Made by a program: the position numbers and the translations under genes. Positions 42,726 through 52,483 of a stretch of 64,000 bases of DNA are shown piece after piece; the first letter of the stretch is position 1, and each line of letters opens with the position of its first letter. The notes under the pieces are model-generated. The model was not told the origin of the DNA. It saw nothing but the letters and a program-made list of their open reading frames with translations, and did no database searches. The DNA is taken from assembly GCF_012927085.1 (NCBI RefSeq), contig NZ_JABBFX010000004.1, forward strand, positions 124,001 through 188,000, read 5' to 3'. This DNA is from Ramlibacter agri. GTDB taxonomy: Bacteria; Pseudomonadota; Gammaproteobacteria; Burkholderiales; Burkholderiaceae_C.

Positions 42726-44800
42726 TGACGGATTCAGCAGTGGCGTGGCCCGGAAGCCACGCGGAGCCGGGGGAGGGCGTGCCTGCCGTCCCGATGCAGA
42801 GCCTCAGCGAACTCGCGCGCAATGCCTTCGTGCCCGGTGGCGTGCTTTCGCGTGCGGCCGAAGCCTTCCGCCCCCGCGGCGGCCAGACCGAGATGGCCAT
42901 CGCCGTCGCCCGCACGATCGAGCAGGGTGGGGCGCTCGTGGTGGAAGCCGGCACGGGCGTCGGCAAGACCTTCTCCTACCTCGTGCCCGCGCTCCTGAGC
43001 GGCGAGCGCGTGCTGATCTCCACCGCCACCAAGACCCTGCAGGACCAGCTGTTCGGCCGCGACCTGCCGCGGCTGGCCGAAGCGCTGGGCCTGCCGGTGC
43101 GCATGGCCTTGCTGAAGGGCCGCGGCAGCTACCTGTGCCTGCACCGCATGGAGCTCGCGCGCCAGGACGGGAGCTTCCCGGACCGCAGTGCCTTGCGCAC
43201 GCTGGCCAAGGTGGAGGAATGGGCGCAGGCCACGCGCACCGGCGACCTGGCGGAAATGACGGGCCTGGACGAGCGCTCGCCGGTCCTTCCCTACATCACC
43301 TCCACCCGTGACAACTGCCTGGGCTCGGACTGCCCCAAGTTCCGCCAGTGCCACGTGAACGCGGCGCGCCGCGAGGCGCTTGCCGCGGAAGTGGTCGTGA
43401 TCAACCACCACCTGTTCTTCGCCGACCTCGCGGTGCGCGAGTCGGGCATGGCGGAACTGCTGCCGACCGTGCGCGTGGTGATCTTCGACGAGGCGCACCA
43501 GCTCAATGAAACCGGCGTGCAGTTCCTGGGGCGCCAGGTCGGCACGGGCCAGGTGCTGGATTTCGCGCGCGACATGCTCGGGGCGGGCCTGCAGTTCGCG
43601 CGCGGCCTGGTCGATTGGCAACTGCTTGCCGGCGCCACCGAGCGCGCGGCGCGCGACCTGCGCCTGACGATGGGCCGGCTGCCGCCCGGAAGCCGCGTGC
43701 GCTGGTCCGACGTCGCGCCGGAAGGCGTGCACGAAGAGACCTGGAACGATGCCCTGGCGCAGCTGGCGGCCGCGCTGGAGCAGGCCGCCGAAGGCTTGGG
43801 CACCGTCAGCGAGATGGCGCCGGATTTCGTGCGCCTGCACGAACGCGCGCTCACGTTGCACCGCAGCCTGCATGCCTTCACGCGCGAGCCGGCCGAAGGC
43901 GCGGTGCGCTGGGTGGACGCCGGCAACCAGCTGCGGCTGGTGGAGTCGCCGCTGGACATCGCGCAGGCCGTGCAGCAGAAGCTGCTGAAACAGGGCGAGG
44001 ACCACGATGCGGAGGCCAACCGCCGCAGCTGGATCTTCACCTCCGCCACGCTGGGCGACGATGCGCGCCTGTCCTGGTTCACCGAGCCCTGCGGGCTGGA
44101 AGAAGCCGAGGTGCTGCGCGTGGCCAGCCCCTTCGACTATCCGTCGCAGGCGTCGCTCTACGTGCCGCGCCGCTTTCCGCGTCCCAACGAGGCCGGGCAC
44201 AGCGGCGCCGTCGCGGCGCTGGCCGAACGCGCGGCGCAGCGCCTGGGCGGCCGCACCATGGTGCTCACGACCACCTTGCGCGCGCTGCGCGCCATCGGCG
44301 AGCAGTTGCAGGAGCGCTTTGCCGGCAGCCTGGAGCTGGAGATCCTGGTGCAGGGCCAGTGGCCCAAGCGCCGGCTGATCGAACGCTTTCGCGAAGGCGC
44401 GTCGGACGGCCGGCCCGGCTGCGTGCTGGTGGCTTCGGCCTCGTTCTGGGAAGGCGTCGACGTGCCGGGCGAAGCGCTGGAGATGGTCATCATCGACAAG
44501 CTGCCCTTCCCGCCGCCGGGCGACCCCCTGGTGGAGGCGCGCAGCCAGCGCCTGGAGGCCCAGGGCCGCAGCTCGTTCAACGACTATTCGATCCCGGAAG
44601 CGGCGGTGGCGCTGAAGCAGGGCGCCGGCCGCCTGATCCGCCGCGAGACCGACCGCGGGCTGCTGGTGGTGTGCGACACGCGGCTGGTGTCCATGGGCTA
44701 CGGGCGCCGGCTGCTGGGTGCGCTGCCGCCGATGCGGCGCTTGAACGACGAGGCGGAGTTCGAGCAGGCCCTCGAGGAACTGGCGGCCCGACCCCAATGA
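42725..44800 (+). CDS. DinG/YoaA-type Fe-S DNA helicase
   Basis: A 691-residue XPD-like superfamily 2 helicase. Walker A is EAGTGVGKTFSYLVPAL (about 75-91). Four cysteines at 138, 198, 203 and 209 (SYLCLHR and NCLGSDCPKFRQC) form the expected 4Fe-4S site. The DEAH box is in VVIFDEAHQLNE, and the C-terminal motor has LVASASFWEGVDVPGEAL and the arginine-finger-like QGAGRLIRRETDRG. Close to YoaA in size. It probably unwinds damaged or stalled DNA structures 5' to 3'. It overlaps the DUF465 gene by one base and ends at a strong terminator. Confidence 0.9.
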   Translation: MTDSAVAWPGSHAEPGEGVPAVPMQSLSELARNAFVPGGVLSRAAEAFRPRGGQTEMAIAVARTIEQGGALVVEAGTGVGKTFSYLVPALLSGERVLISTATKTLQDQLFGRDLPRLAEALGLPVRMALLKGRGSYLCLHRMELARQDGSFPDRSALRTLAKVEEWAQATRTGDLAEMTGLDERSPVLPYITSTRDNCLGSDCPKFRQCHVNAARREALAAEVVVINHHLFFADLAVRESGMAELLPTVRVVIFDEAHQLNETGVQFLGRQVGTGQVLDFARDMLGAGLQFARGLVDWQLLAGATERAARDLRLTMGRLPPGSRVRWSDVAPEGVHEETWNDALAQLAAALEQAAEGLGTVSEMAPDFVRLHERALTLHRSLHAFTREPAEGAVRWVDAGNQLRLVESPLDIAQAVQQKLLKQGEDHDAEANRRSWIFTSATLGDDARLSWFTEPCGLEEAEVLRVASPFDYPSQASLYVPRRFPRPNEAGHSGAVAALAERAAQRLGGRTMVLTTTLRALRAIGEQLQERFAGSLELEILVQGQWPKRRLIERFREGASDGRPGCVLVASASFWEGVDVPGEALEMVIIDKLPFPPPGDPLVEARSQRLEAQGRSSFNDYSIPEAAVALKQGAGRLIRRETDRGLLVVCDTRLVSMGYGRRLLGALPPMRRLNDEAEFEQALEELAARPQ

Positions 44801-44801
44801 A

Positions 44802-44824
44802 AAAGGGCCGCGAAGCGGCCCTTT
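44802..44824. terminator. Bidirectional intrinsic terminator between the helicase and bamD genes
   Basis: A 10-bp perfect stem, AAAGGGCCGC and GCGGCCCTTT, around GAA, followed on the plus strand by TTTCTT and preceded by A residues that give a T-run on the minus strand. It is placed exactly between two convergent stop codons (44800 and 44832). Confidence 0.8.
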
Positions 44825-44831
44825 CTTCAGC

Positions 44832-45632
44832 TCACCAGAGCTTCCACCACGGGTCGTCCTTCTTCCTCCCGCCGCGGCTGACGTACTCGCTCTGCGGATA
44901 GTTCTTCTCCAGCACGCGCCGCGTGTCGTCACGCAGCTGCGCCATGCCCAGCGCGTCGTAGGAGCGCATCAGGATGTAGAGCGCCTCTTCCAGCGCCGGC
45001 ACGTCGCGGTAATCCGCCAGCGCGGCCTGCGCGCGGTTGATCGCTGCCACGTAGGCGCCGCGCGTGTAGTAGTAGCGCGCCACGTGCACCTCGTACGCCG
45101 CCAGCGAATTGACGATGTACGTCATGCGGGCGCGCGCATCGGGCGTGTACTTGGAGTCCGGGAAGCGCTCCACCAGCTCGCGGAAGGACTCGAACGATTC
45201 CTTGGCGGCCTTCTGGTCGCGCTCCGACAGGTCCTGGCGGGACAGGAAGGAGAACGAACCCAGGTTGTCGTTGAAGTTCGTGATGCCCTTCAGGTACAAC
45301 GCGTAGTCGAGCGCCGGGCTGGCCGGGTGCAGCTTCATGAAGCGATCCAGCGTGGCCTGCGCCTGCGCCGGCTCGCCGGACTTGTAGTAGGCGTAGGCGC
45401 GTTCCAGCTGCGCCTGCTGCGCCAGCGGCGTGCCGGCGGCGCGGCCTTCCAGCTTCTCGTACAGTGGAATCGCCTTTTCGTAGGCGCCGGACTCGAGTTC
45501 GTCCTTGGCCTCCGAATAAATGCGGTTCGGGCTCCAGTTGGCCGTCTTGTCGTCGTCTTTCGTGGCGCAGCCGGCCAGCACGGCCAGGGCCAGCAGGGCT
45601 GGGACCACGGATAATTTACGGCTCAAAACCAC
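44832..45632 (-). CDS. bamD: Outer membrane assembly lipoprotein BamD
   Basis: A 266-residue lipoprotein of the BAM complex that inserts beta-barrel proteins in the outer membrane. The lipobox LAGC (Cys22) is followed by tetratricopeptide helices (NRIYSEAKDELESGAYEKAI, YALYLKGITNF, FPDSKYTPDARARM). The C-terminus DPWWKLW is typical of betaproteobacterial BamD. The start is uncertain: GTG 45632 has GAGAG at a suitable distance, while a TTG two codons earlier (45638) would have the site too close. It is essential in most species. Confidence 0.93.
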   Translation of the reverse strand: MVLSRKLSVVPALLALAVLAGCATKDDDKTANWSPNRIYSEAKDELESGAYEKAIPLYEKLEGRAAGTPLAQQAQLERAYAYYKSGEPAQAQATLDRFMKLHPASPALDYALYLKGITNFNDNLGSFSFLSRQDLSERDQKAAKESFESFRELVERFPDSKYTPDARARMTYIVNSLAAYEVHVARYYYTRGAYVAAINRAQAALADYRDVPALEEALYILMRSYDALGMAQLRDDTRRVLEKNYPQSEYVSRGGRKKDDPWWKLW

Positions 45633-45662
45633 GCGCAACTCTCTCTCAGATAGGGCTGAACC

Positions 45663-45668
45663 ATTCTA
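45663..45668 (-). promoter_or_regulatory. Candidate -10 element of bamD
   Basis: On the minus strand GCTAGAATGG contains TAGAAT, 5/6 of the consensus, about 30 bases before the bamD start, giving +1 near 45656. No good -35 lies at 17 bases. The rluD gene starts in the opposite direction 34 bases away. Confidence 0.35.
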
Positions 45669-45701
45669 GCGCACGACCCCCAAGACAATTCGAACGAAGA
45701 C

Positions 45702-46691
45702 GTGCTGGAAGAACCCGGCGCCGAAGCGGAAACCCGCGTCTTCACCATTCCCGCGGCCCTGCACCAGCAGCGGCTGGACCGCGCGCTGGCTGCGCTCGTG
45801 CCGGAGTTTTCGCGCAGCTACCTGCAGCAGCTGGTGGACGCCGGCGCCGTCAAGCTGGGCGGCGCCGTCGCCGGCAAGCCCTCGCACAAGGTGCGCGCCG
45901 GCGACGCGGGCAACATCGAGCTGCGGCCCACGCCCCAGAGCCAGGCTTTCCAGCCGGAGGACATCCCGCTTACGGTGGTGCACGAGGACGCGCACCTGCT
46001 GGTGGTCGACAAGCCGGCCGGCCTGGTGGTGCATCCCGCGCCCGGCAACTGGAGCGGCACGCTGCTCAATGCCTTGCTCGCGCGCGACGCCCAGGCTCGC
46101 ACGCTTCCCCGCGCCGGCATCGTGCATCGCCTGGACAAGGACACCAGCGGCCTGATGGTGGTGGCGCGCACGCGCCAGGCGATGGATGCGCTCGTCGGGC
46201 TGATCGCTGCCCGCGAGGTCACGCGCCAGTACCTGGCGCTCGCGCACCGGGAATGGCAGGGCGCGCCGCACCGCCGCATCGAAGGCGCGATCGGACGCGA
46301 CCCGCGCAACCGCCTGCGGATGGCGGTGGTCGATCCCGAGCGGAATCCGGGCAAGCCGGCCGCCACCGTGGCGGACCTGCTGGATACCACCGCCCAGGGC
46401 TGCGCCGTGCGTTGCACGCTGGAGACGGGGCGCACCCACCAGATCCGCGTGCACCTTGCCCACGTCGGCCATCCGCTGCTGGCCGATCCGCTCTACGGCG
46501 GGGCGCCGGCGGCGGGCCTGCAGCGCCAGGCCCTGCATGCCTTCCACCTGGCTTTCGCGCATCCGGCCACGGGCGAGCGGCTCAGCTTTTTCGCCCCGCC
46601 ACCGGCGGACTTGCGGCAGGCGTGGGCAGCCTGGGGCCTGCGTTACAATGAATCCGAATGGCTTGCGAGCCAGCCCGCGGCGGCGCCCTGA
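45702..46691 (+). CDS. rluD: 23S rRNA pseudouridine synthase RluD family
   Basis: A 329-residue enzyme with an N-terminal S4 RNA-binding domain ([20 protein letters not shown]) and the RluA/C/D catalytic domain with Asp145 in HRLDKDTSG. It forms pseudouridines in helix 69 of 23S rRNA if it is a true RluD. The conserved C-terminal [23 protein letters not shown] is present. The GTG at 45702 is the first conventional start. The frame continues upstream to a TGA at 45657 with only an ATT in a plausible position, so the exact N-terminus is uncertain. Confidence 0.92.
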   Translation: MLEEPGAEAETRVFTIPAALHQQRLDRALAALVPEFSRSYLQQLVDAGAVKLGGAVAGKPSHKVRAGDAGNIELRPTPQSQAFQPEDIPLTVVHEDAHLLVVDKPAGLVVHPAPGNWSGTLLNALLARDAQARTLPRAGIVHRLDKDTSGLMVVARTRQAMDALVGLIAAREVTRQYLALAHREWQGAPHRRIEGAIGRDPRNRLRMAVVDPERNPGKPAATVADLLDTTAQGCAVRCTLETGRTHQIRVHLAHVGHPLLADPLYGGAPAAGLQRQALHAFHLAFAHPATGERLSFFAPPPADLRQAWAAWGLRYNESEWLASQPAAAP

Positions 46692-46761
46692 AGGCGTGCC
46701 CCCCGCGCAAGAGCGCTTCCAGGCGCCTTGCCCCCGGACCCCACCGGACAAACACAAGACC

Positions 46762-47514
46762 ATGACTACGGCGGATGCCCGGCGCGTCCTCGAAACCGCG
46801 CTGATCTGCACCCATCAACCGCTGACGGTGCGCGAGCTGCGCGTGCTGTTCGGCGACGAGCTGGGCGCGGACACCATCAAGGAGCTGCTGGGGCAGCTGC
46901 AGGACGAATGGGCCCTGCGCGGCGTCGAGCTCGTCTGCGTGGCCAGTGGCTGGCGCTTCCAGAGCCGGCCCGAGATGCGCGAGTACCTCGACCGCCTGCA
47001 TCCCGAGAAGCCGCCCAAGTACAGCCGGGCCGCCATGGAGACGCTGGCGATCATCGCCTACCGCCAGCCCGTGACGCGTGGCGACATGGAAGACATCCGC
47101 GGCGTCACCGTCAACTCGCAGATCCTGAAGCAGCTGGAAGATCGCGGCTGGATCGAGGTGATCGGCCACCGCGAAGCCGTGGGCCGTCCCGGCCTCTACG
47201 CCACCACCCGCAATTTCCTGGACGACCTGGGCCTGGCTTCGCTGGACCAGCTGCCGGAGCTGCAGAGCCCGTCACAGCAGGCCGATGTCTTCAGCGCGCT
47301 GGAGCGTGGCCTGGGCGAGCAGCCCCCGCTGCCCATCGCCGAAGGCGGCGAGGGCGAATCCGCCGCTTCCGAACCGTCCCCCGAGCTTTCGCTGCCGCTG
47401 GAGCCCCTGGCAGCCGAAGACCAGCCGCAGGCCACGCCAGAGATTCCGGAGCCCAGCCGCGGGCCGGACGACGACGGCGCCGACCCGAACGCGGCCCAAG
47501 CCATCGAGACCTGA
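46762..47514 (+). CDS. scpB: Segregation and condensation protein B
   Basis: A 250-residue kleisin-associated subunit with two winged-helix domains. Recognisable segments are the [21 protein letters not shown] start, [24 protein letters not shown] and [22 protein letters not shown]. With ScpA and Smc it organises the chromosome. The last 70 residues are an acidic Pro/Glu-rich tail not needed for the fold. No scpA is in the window. It is followed by rluB after 6 bases. Confidence 0.94.
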   Translation: MTTADARRVLETALICTHQPLTVRELRVLFGDELGADTIKELLGQLQDEWALRGVELVCVASGWRFQSRPEMREYLDRLHPEKPPKYSRAAMETLAIIAYRQPVTRGDMEDIRGVTVNSQILKQLEDRGWIEVIGHREAVGRPGLYATTRNFLDDLGLASLDQLPELQSPSQQADVFSALERGLGEQPPLPIAEGGEGESAASEPSPELSLPLEPLAAEDQPQATPEIPEPSRGPDDDGADPNAAQAIET

Positions 47515-47520
47515 ACACCC

Positions 47521-48951
47521 ATGAACGACCCGACCGAAGCCATGGCGCGACGCCCCAACGACGAACCTGCGGCCGAGGACGATCTCCCCGCCGCTGAAGC
47601 CCAGCAGGGCGAGGAGCAGGGGGTCGACGACGAGGCGCCCGCTGCGCCCGCGGCTGCCACCGCAGGCCCCGAGCCCGCCGTGCGTTTCGAGGACGTCGTC
47701 AGCGGCCGCTTCGACGCCGAGGAGGAGCAGCCCGAGGGCGACCGGCCCAAGCGCGTGCTGGCTCCGCAGCCCGAAACGCCCAAGCTGCACAAGGTGCTCG
47801 CCCAGGCCGGCCTCGGCTCGCGGCTGGAGATGGAGCAGCTGATCATGGAAGGGCGGATCTCGGTCAACAACGAGCCCGCCCACATCGGCCAACGCATCCA
47901 GTACGGCGATTCGATCAAGGTCAACGGCAAGCCGATCCGCGTGCGCATCGCGCCGCCGCCGCCGCGCGTCATCGCGTACCACAAGCCGGTGGGCGAGGTC
48001 GTCACGCACGACGACCCGCAGAACCGCCCCACGGTGTTCCGCAAGCTGCCCAAGCTGCAGCAGGGCAAGTGGCAGTCGGTCGGCCGGCTGGACCTGAACA
48101 CCGAAGGCCTGCTGCTGTTCACGAGCTCCGGCGAACTGGCCAACAAGCTGATGCACCCGCGCTTCGGCCTGGAGCGCGAGTACGCCGTGCGCGTGCTGGG
48201 CGCGCTGAGCTCCGAAGAGCGCCAACGCCTGCTCGATGGCGTCGACCTGGAAGACGGCAAGGCCGGCTTCGGCAGCATCGACGAGGGCGGCGGCGAGGGT
48301 TCCAACGTCTGGTACCGCGTGACCATCAGCGAAGGCCGCAACCGCGAAGTGCGCCGGCTGTTCGAGGCGGTGGGCCATGCGGTCAGTCGCCTGATCCGCA
48401 TCCGCTACGGCGCCATGGTGCTGCCGCGCGGGCTGAAGCGCGGCGCCTGGATGGAGCTGGACGAGCGCGACATCAACTCGCTCGGCGCGGCGGCTGGTGC
48501 CGACCTCACGCGCCCGCAGGGCCGCGGCGAGGGCGAAGGCAAGGGCGGCGGCGGGCGCAACAAGCGCCGCGGCGGCACGCGCGGCGACGGTCCGCGGCCG
48601 CAGGGCGGTCCGTCGCCCCGGGGCCAGGGCCAAGGGCAGGGCCCGTTCCAGGGTCAAGGCCAAGGCCAGCAGCGCCGCAACAAGGGCGGCGGCGGCCAGC
48701 CGGACCCGATGAAGACCTCCGTCGGTGGCAAGCGGGGCGGCGGCGGTGGCGGCGGTGGCGGCGGGGGCGGCGGCGGTGGTGGTGCCGGCGGCGGCCAGCC
48801 CGATCCGATGAAGACATCCTTCGGCTACATCGGCGCCGACAGCTTCAACCGCCAGCGCCGCGGTGGCGGCCAGGGTGGTGGAATGGGGGGCGGCGGCATG
48901 GGCGGCGGTGGCGGCCAGCGCCGCGGCGGCCAGCGGCGCGGGCGCGGCTAA
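47521..48951 (+). CDS. rluB: 23S rRNA pseudouridine synthase RluB with a Gly/Arg-rich tail
   Basis: A 476-residue RsuA/RluB-family enzyme: an acidic N-terminus (1-80), an S4 domain (about 88-135), a catalytic domain with Asp191 in [13 protein letters not shown], and a long low-complexity tail from about residue 325. RluB modifies U2605 of 23S rRNA in E. coli. The tail is rich in Gly, Arg and Gln, with RGG-like pieces and two copies of [10 protein letters not shown], and includes 16 consecutive glycines (48736-48783). It probably binds RNA nonspecifically. It follows scpB in one operon. Confidence 0.92.
   Translation: MNDPTEAMARRPNDEPAAEDDLPAAEAQQGEEQGVDDEAPAAPAAATAGPEPAVRFEDVVSGRFDAEEEQPEGDRPKRVLAPQPETPKLHKVLAQAGLGSRLEMEQLIMEGRISVNNEPAHIGQRIQYGDSIKVNGKPIRVRIAPPPPRVIAYHKPVGEVVTHDDPQNRPTVFRKLPKLQQGKWQSVGRLDLNTEGLLLFTSSGELANKLMHPRFGLEREYAVRVLGALSSEERQRLLDGVDLEDGKAGFGSIDEGGGEGSNVWYRVTISEGRNREVRRLFEAVGHAVSRLIRIRYGAMVLPRGLKRGAWMELDERDINSLGAAAGADLTRPQGRGEGEGKGGGGRNKRRGGTRGDGPRPQGGPSPRGQGQGQGPFQGQGQGQQRRNKGGGGQPDPMKTSVGGKRGGGGGGGGGGGGGGGGAGGGQPDPMKTSFGYIGADSFNRQRRGGGQGGGMGGGGMGGGGGQRRGGQRRGRG
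48736..48783 (+). repeat. GGC/GGT microsatellite in the rluB tail
   Basis: Sixteen successive glycine codons, mostly GGC and GGT. A tract like this is prone to slippage in multiples of three, so tail length probably varies among strains without a frame change. Confidence 0.7.
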
Positions 48952-48974
48952 GCCCCGGGCCATGCATATGTCAT

Positions 48975-48997
48975 GCCCGCAAGCTAGAATTGCGGGC
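48975..48997 (+). terminator. Hairpin after rluB overlapping a possible ndk promoter
   Basis: GCCCGCAA (48975-48982) and TTGCGGGC (48990-48997) form an 8-bp stem followed by TTT, a short tail for a terminator. The loop and right arm contain TAGAAT (48985-48990), a 5/6 match to the -10 consensus that could start ndk transcription at about 48997. The same sequence may thus end one transcript and begin the next. Confidence 0.4.
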
Positions 48998-49053
48998 TTT
49001 GCCGAACTTTCTTCATCCGGCAAAACCCTAAAGAACGAACCCAGGAAACCCAA

Positions 49054-49479
49054 ATGGCAATCGAACGCACCCTCTCCATCATCAAGCCCGACGCCGTGGC
49101 GAAGAACGTGATCGGCCAGATCTACGCGCGCTTCGAAGCCGCCGGCCTGAAGGTCATCGCTGCCCGCATGGCCCACCTGTCGCGGGGCGAAGCCGAGCAG
49201 TTCTACGCCGTGCACAAGGAGCGTCCCTTCTTCAAGGACCTGGTGGACTTCATGGTCTCCGGCCCGGTGATGATCCAGGCGCTGGAAGGCGAAGGCGCCA
49301 TCCTGAAGAACCGTGACCTGATGGGCGCGACCGATCCCAAGAAGGCTGCCCCCGGCACCATCCGCGCCGATTTCGCCGACAGCATCGACGCCAACGCCGT
49401 GCACGGCTCCGACGCCGCCGAAACCGCGAAGAACGAAGTCGCCTTCTTCTTCCCGGGCATGAACATCTACTCGCGCTAA
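49054..49479 (+). CDS. ndk: Nucleoside diphosphate kinase
   Basis: A 141-residue enzyme that balances nucleoside triphosphate pools by phospho-His transfer. Motifs are complete: [18 protein letters not shown] at the N-terminus and the catalytic His in NAVHGSDA, with SAETA-like DAAETAKNE following. AGGAAACCC upstream of the ATG provides a site. It lies 102 bases after rluB and 7 bases before rlmN. Confidence 0.97.
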   Translation: MAIERTLSIIKPDAVAKNVIGQIYARFEAAGLKVIAARMAHLSRGEAEQFYAVHKERPFFKDLVDFMVSGPVMIQALEGEGAILKNRDLMGATDPKKAAPGTIRADFADSIDANAVHGSDAAETAKNEVAFFFPGMNIYSR

Positions 49480-49486
49480 GCATGCG

Positions 49487-50644
49487 ATGACGGCCAACCT
49501 GCTCGATTACGACCTCGAGGGTCTGGCCGCGTTCTGCGCGTCGCTCGGCGAAAAGAAATTCCGGGCGACCCAGCTGTTCCGCTGGATCCACCAGAAGGGC
49601 GCCAGCGACTTCGACCAGATGTCCGACCTGGCCAAGTCGTTGCGCGAAAAGCTCAAAGGCAGCGCCCGGGTCGAGGGCCTGCGCATCATCACGCAGCACG
49701 AGTCCGCCGACGGCACGATCAAGTGGCTGTTCGACGTGGGCAACGGCGACGCCGTCGAAGCCGTGTTCATCCCCGAGGACGACCGCGGCACCCTGTGCAT
49801 CTCCTCCCAGGCCGGCTGCGCCGTCGGCTGCCGCTTCTGCTCCACGGGCCACCAGGGCTTCTCGCGCAACCTCACGACCGGCGAGATCCTCGCCCAGCTC
49901 TGGTTCGCCGAGCACTTCCTGCGCGGCCACCTGAAGACGAATGGCGAGCGCGTCATCTCCAACGTGGTGATGATGGGCATGGGCGAACCGCTGCAGAACT
50001 ATTCGGCCCTGGTGCCGGCTCTTCGCGTGATGCTGGACGACCATGGCTACGGCCTGTCGCGCCGGCGCGTGACGGTGTCGACGTCCGGCGTGGTCCCCAT
50101 GATCGACCGCCTCGCGCAGGACGTGCCCGTGGCGCTGGCGGTTTCCTTGCACGCGCCCAACGACGAACTGCGCGACAAGCTGGTTCCGCTCAATAAAAAG
50201 TACCCGATCGCGGAGCTGCTGGACTCCTGCAACCGCTACCTGGTGCATGCACCGCGCGACTTCATCACCTTCGAGTACTGCATGCTGGACGGGGTCAACG
50301 ACGAGCCCGAACACGCGCGCGAGCTGGTGAAGCTGGTGCGCAGCCACGGCGGCACCGGCGTGCCGTGCAAGCTGAACCTGATTCCCTTCAACCCCTTTCC
50401 AGCCTCGGGGCTGGTGCGTTCGCCGCAACAGCGCGTCCAGGCTTTCGCGAAAATCCTGAGTGATGCTGGTATCGTCACGACCGTGCGCAAGACGCGCGGC
50501 GACGACATCGATGCGGCCTGCGGCCAGCTGGCCGGCGACGTCAAGGACCGGACCCGGGTGGGCGAGCGCATCGCGCAGCAGCGCACGGTGATGCTGAAGC
50601 CGGTCCCGGTGGATGCCGCGTCCAACGACGAGAGGGGAACATGA
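49487..50644 (+). CDS. rlmN: Dual-specificity 23S rRNA/tRNA adenine-C2 methyltransferase RlmN
   Basis: A 385-residue radical SAM enzyme that methylates A2503 of 23S rRNA and A37 of some tRNAs. The iron-sulfur cluster cysteines are 111, 115 and 118 in [13 protein letters not shown]. The catalytic C-terminal Cys is in the [11 protein letters not shown] segment, and GMGEPLQNY is the family signature. It overlaps pilW by 4 bases (ATGA), the first link of the conserved rlmN-pilW-rodZ-ispG-hisS chain. Confidence 0.96.
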   Translation: MTANLLDYDLEGLAAFCASLGEKKFRATQLFRWIHQKGASDFDQMSDLAKSLREKLKGSARVEGLRIITQHESADGTIKWLFDVGNGDAVEAVFIPEDDRGTLCISSQAGCAVGCRFCSTGHQGFSRNLTTGEILAQLWFAEHFLRGHLKTNGERVISNVVMMGMGEPLQNYSALVPALRVMLDDHGYGLSRRRVTVSTSGVVPMIDRLAQDVPVALAVSLHAPNDELRDKLVPLNKKYPIAELLDSCNRYLVHAPRDFITFEYCMLDGVNDEPEHARELVKLVRSHGGTGVPCKLNLIPFNPFPASGLVRSPQQRVQAFAKILSDAGIVTTVRKTRGDDIDAACGQLAGDVKDRTRVGERIAQQRTVMLKPVPVDAASNDERGT

Positions 50645-51474
50645 GAACGAGCATGGCGTGGGGGCGCCTGCGGGCCGCCTTGCTGCTGGCGGCCACCGCA
50701 GGTGGTGTGATGCTGGGGCTGGCGGGCTGCGCCACCCCGAACACGGGGGCCGACCAGGCGAGCGCGAACGACGGGATGGTGACGCCATCCGACGAGCCGG
50801 AAAACCGCCGCCGCGCGCGCATCCGGCTGGAGCTGGCCTCCGGCTACTTCGAGGAAGGCAAGACCGAAGTCGCCCTCGACGAGCTGAAGCAGGTCATCTC
50901 CATCGATCCCACCTACGCCGAGGCCTTCAACATGCGGGGCCTCATCTACATGCGGATGGGCGACAACCGCCAGGCGGAGGACAGCTTCCGGCGCGCGCTG
51001 CAGCTCAATCCGCGCGACGCGAACGTGCAGCACAACTACGGCTGGATGCAGTGCCAGATGGCCCGCTACCCGGAGTCGTTCAAGTCCTTCGAGGCGGCGC
51101 TGGCCAACCCCACCTATGGCGGCCGCTCCAAGACCTACCTGGCGCTGGGCATCTGCCAGGCGCGGGCCGGCCTGAAGCCCGAGGCGGAGAAGAGCCTGGC
51201 GCGCTCCTACGAGCTCGACGCCGGCAACCCGGTGACCGGCTACAACCTGGCGCAGCTGCTGTACCAGCGCGGCGACTACCAGCGCGCGCAGTTCTACATC
51301 CGCCGCCTGAACAACAGCGAGCTGGCCAACGCCGAATCGCTGTGGCTGGGCATCAAGGTGGAACAGCGCATGAACGACCAGGTGGCCATGCAGCAGCTCG
51401 GCGAGCAGCTGCGCAAGCGCTTCCCGCAATCGAAGGAACGCCTGTCGCTGGACCGGAGGGCCTTCGATGAGTGA
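50641..51474 (+). CDS. pilW: Type IV pilus biogenesis lipoprotein PilW (PilF)
   Basis: A 277-residue outer-membrane lipoprotein. The signal and lipobox LAGC are at about 27-30, followed by TPR repeats such as [20 protein letters not shown] and [20 protein letters not shown]. PilW/PilF is the pilotin that lets the PilQ secretin assemble in the outer membrane. It overlaps rlmN by 4 bases and rodZ by 8 bases. It is the only pilus assembly gene in the window, so the orphan pilin at 23811 is not its operon partner. Confidence 0.9.
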   Translation: MRTSMAWGRLRAALLLAATAGGVMLGLAGCATPNTGADQASANDGMVTPSDEPENRRRARIRLELASGYFEEGKTEVALDELKQVISIDPTYAEAFNMRGLIYMRMGDNRQAEDSFRRALQLNPRDANVQHNYGWMQCQMARYPESFKSFEAALANPTYGGRSKTYLALGICQARAGLKPEAEKSLARSYELDAGNPVTGYNLAQLLYQRGDYQRAQFYIRRLNNSELANAESLWLGIKVEQRMNDQVAMQQLGEQLRKRFPQSKERLSLDRRAFDE

Positions 51475-52483
51475 GGCGCCGCTGGAGCCCGGCCAGCAGC
51501 CCCAGGGTCCGACCGCCGGCCAGCTGCTGCGCGAAGCCCGTGAAGCCGCCGGCCTGCACGTCGCCACCCTGGCGGCCAACCTCAAGGTGCCGGTGCGCAA
51601 GCTCGAGGCGCTGGAAGAGGACCAGTACGACCAGATCGGCGATTCGGTGTTCGTGCGCGCGCTGGCTTCCAGCGTGGCCCGCACGCTGAAGATCGACCCG
51701 CAGCCGGTGCTGGAGCGCCTGCCGCAGACCGCCAAGCCGCGCCTCGCGGCCGACCGCGACGGCATCAACGCGCCTTTCAGCGCGCGCGGTGACGCGCCCC
51801 GTTCCGGCTGGCTGGACCAGGTCTCGCGCCCGGTGGCCCTGACCGTGGTGGCGCTGCTGCTGGCCGCCGTGGTGCTGATCTTCCTGCCGGTGGCCCAGCG
51901 CCACGAGGACGCCAGCCAGGCCGCCAAGAACAACGAACCGGCGATGCCACCCGGCACGCCGGTGGTGATCAATCCGCCGTCGGAGAATCCGCCGGCCGTG
52001 GCGGCTTCCGCGCCGCTCACGCCCAGCCCCGCGCTGGCGCCGGTACCTGCCGCTCCCGCGCCGGTCGCCGCCGCGCCGGCCAACGCTACCCCCATGCCGC
52101 TGCGCCCGGCTTCGGCCGTTGCGGCCGCGCCCGCACGATCGGCATCGGTGCCGGCCGCTGCTGCCTCGGCTCCCGTGGCCAAGGCTGCCGTGCCTGCCGC
52201 ACCGGCCGCGAGCGGCCCGGCCGCCTCCGGCGCGCCGATCGCCGCCAAGGGCATCGTCACATTCCGCGCCAAGGGCAGCTCCTGGGTCCAGGTGACCGAC
52301 GCCCACGGCACGCCCGTGCTGCGCAAGCTGCTGGAAGCCGGCGAGACCGCCGGCGCCAGCGGCGCGCTGCCGCTGTCCGTCACCGTGGGCAGCGTGGAGC
52401 AGACGGAGGTGGAGGTGCGCGGCAAGCCCTACAACCTGCAGCCCGTGTCGCACGACAACGTGGCCCGTTTCCAAGTGAATTGA
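51467..52483 (+). CDS. rodZ: RodZ-like cell-shape protein (helix-turn-helix and DUF4115)
   Basis: A 338-residue bitopic membrane protein. It has a cytoplasmic HTH_25 domain (LLREAREAAGLHVATLAANL, then VPVRKLEALEEDQYD), one transmembrane helix at about 125-145 (VALTVVALLLAAVVLIFLPV), a long Ala/Pro linker and a periplasmic DUF4115 domain (GSSWVQVTDAHGTPVLRKLL). RodZ links MreB to the Rod complex. It ends one base before ispG in the order seen in E. coli. Confidence 0.9.
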   Translation: MSEAPLEPGQQPQGPTAGQLLREAREAAGLHVATLAANLKVPVRKLEALEEDQYDQIGDSVFVRALASSVARTLKIDPQPVLERLPQTAKPRLAADRDGINAPFSARGDAPRSGWLDQVSRPVALTVVALLLAAVVLIFLPVAQRHEDASQAAKNNEPAMPPGTPVVINPPSENPPAVAASAPLTPSPALAPVPAAPAPVAAAPANATPMPLRPASAVAAAPARSASVPAAAASAPVAKAAVPAAPAASGPAASGAPIAAKGIVTFRAKGSSWVQVTDAHGTPVLRKLLEAGETAGASGALPLSVTVGSVEQTEVEVRGKPYNLQPVSHDNVARFQVN

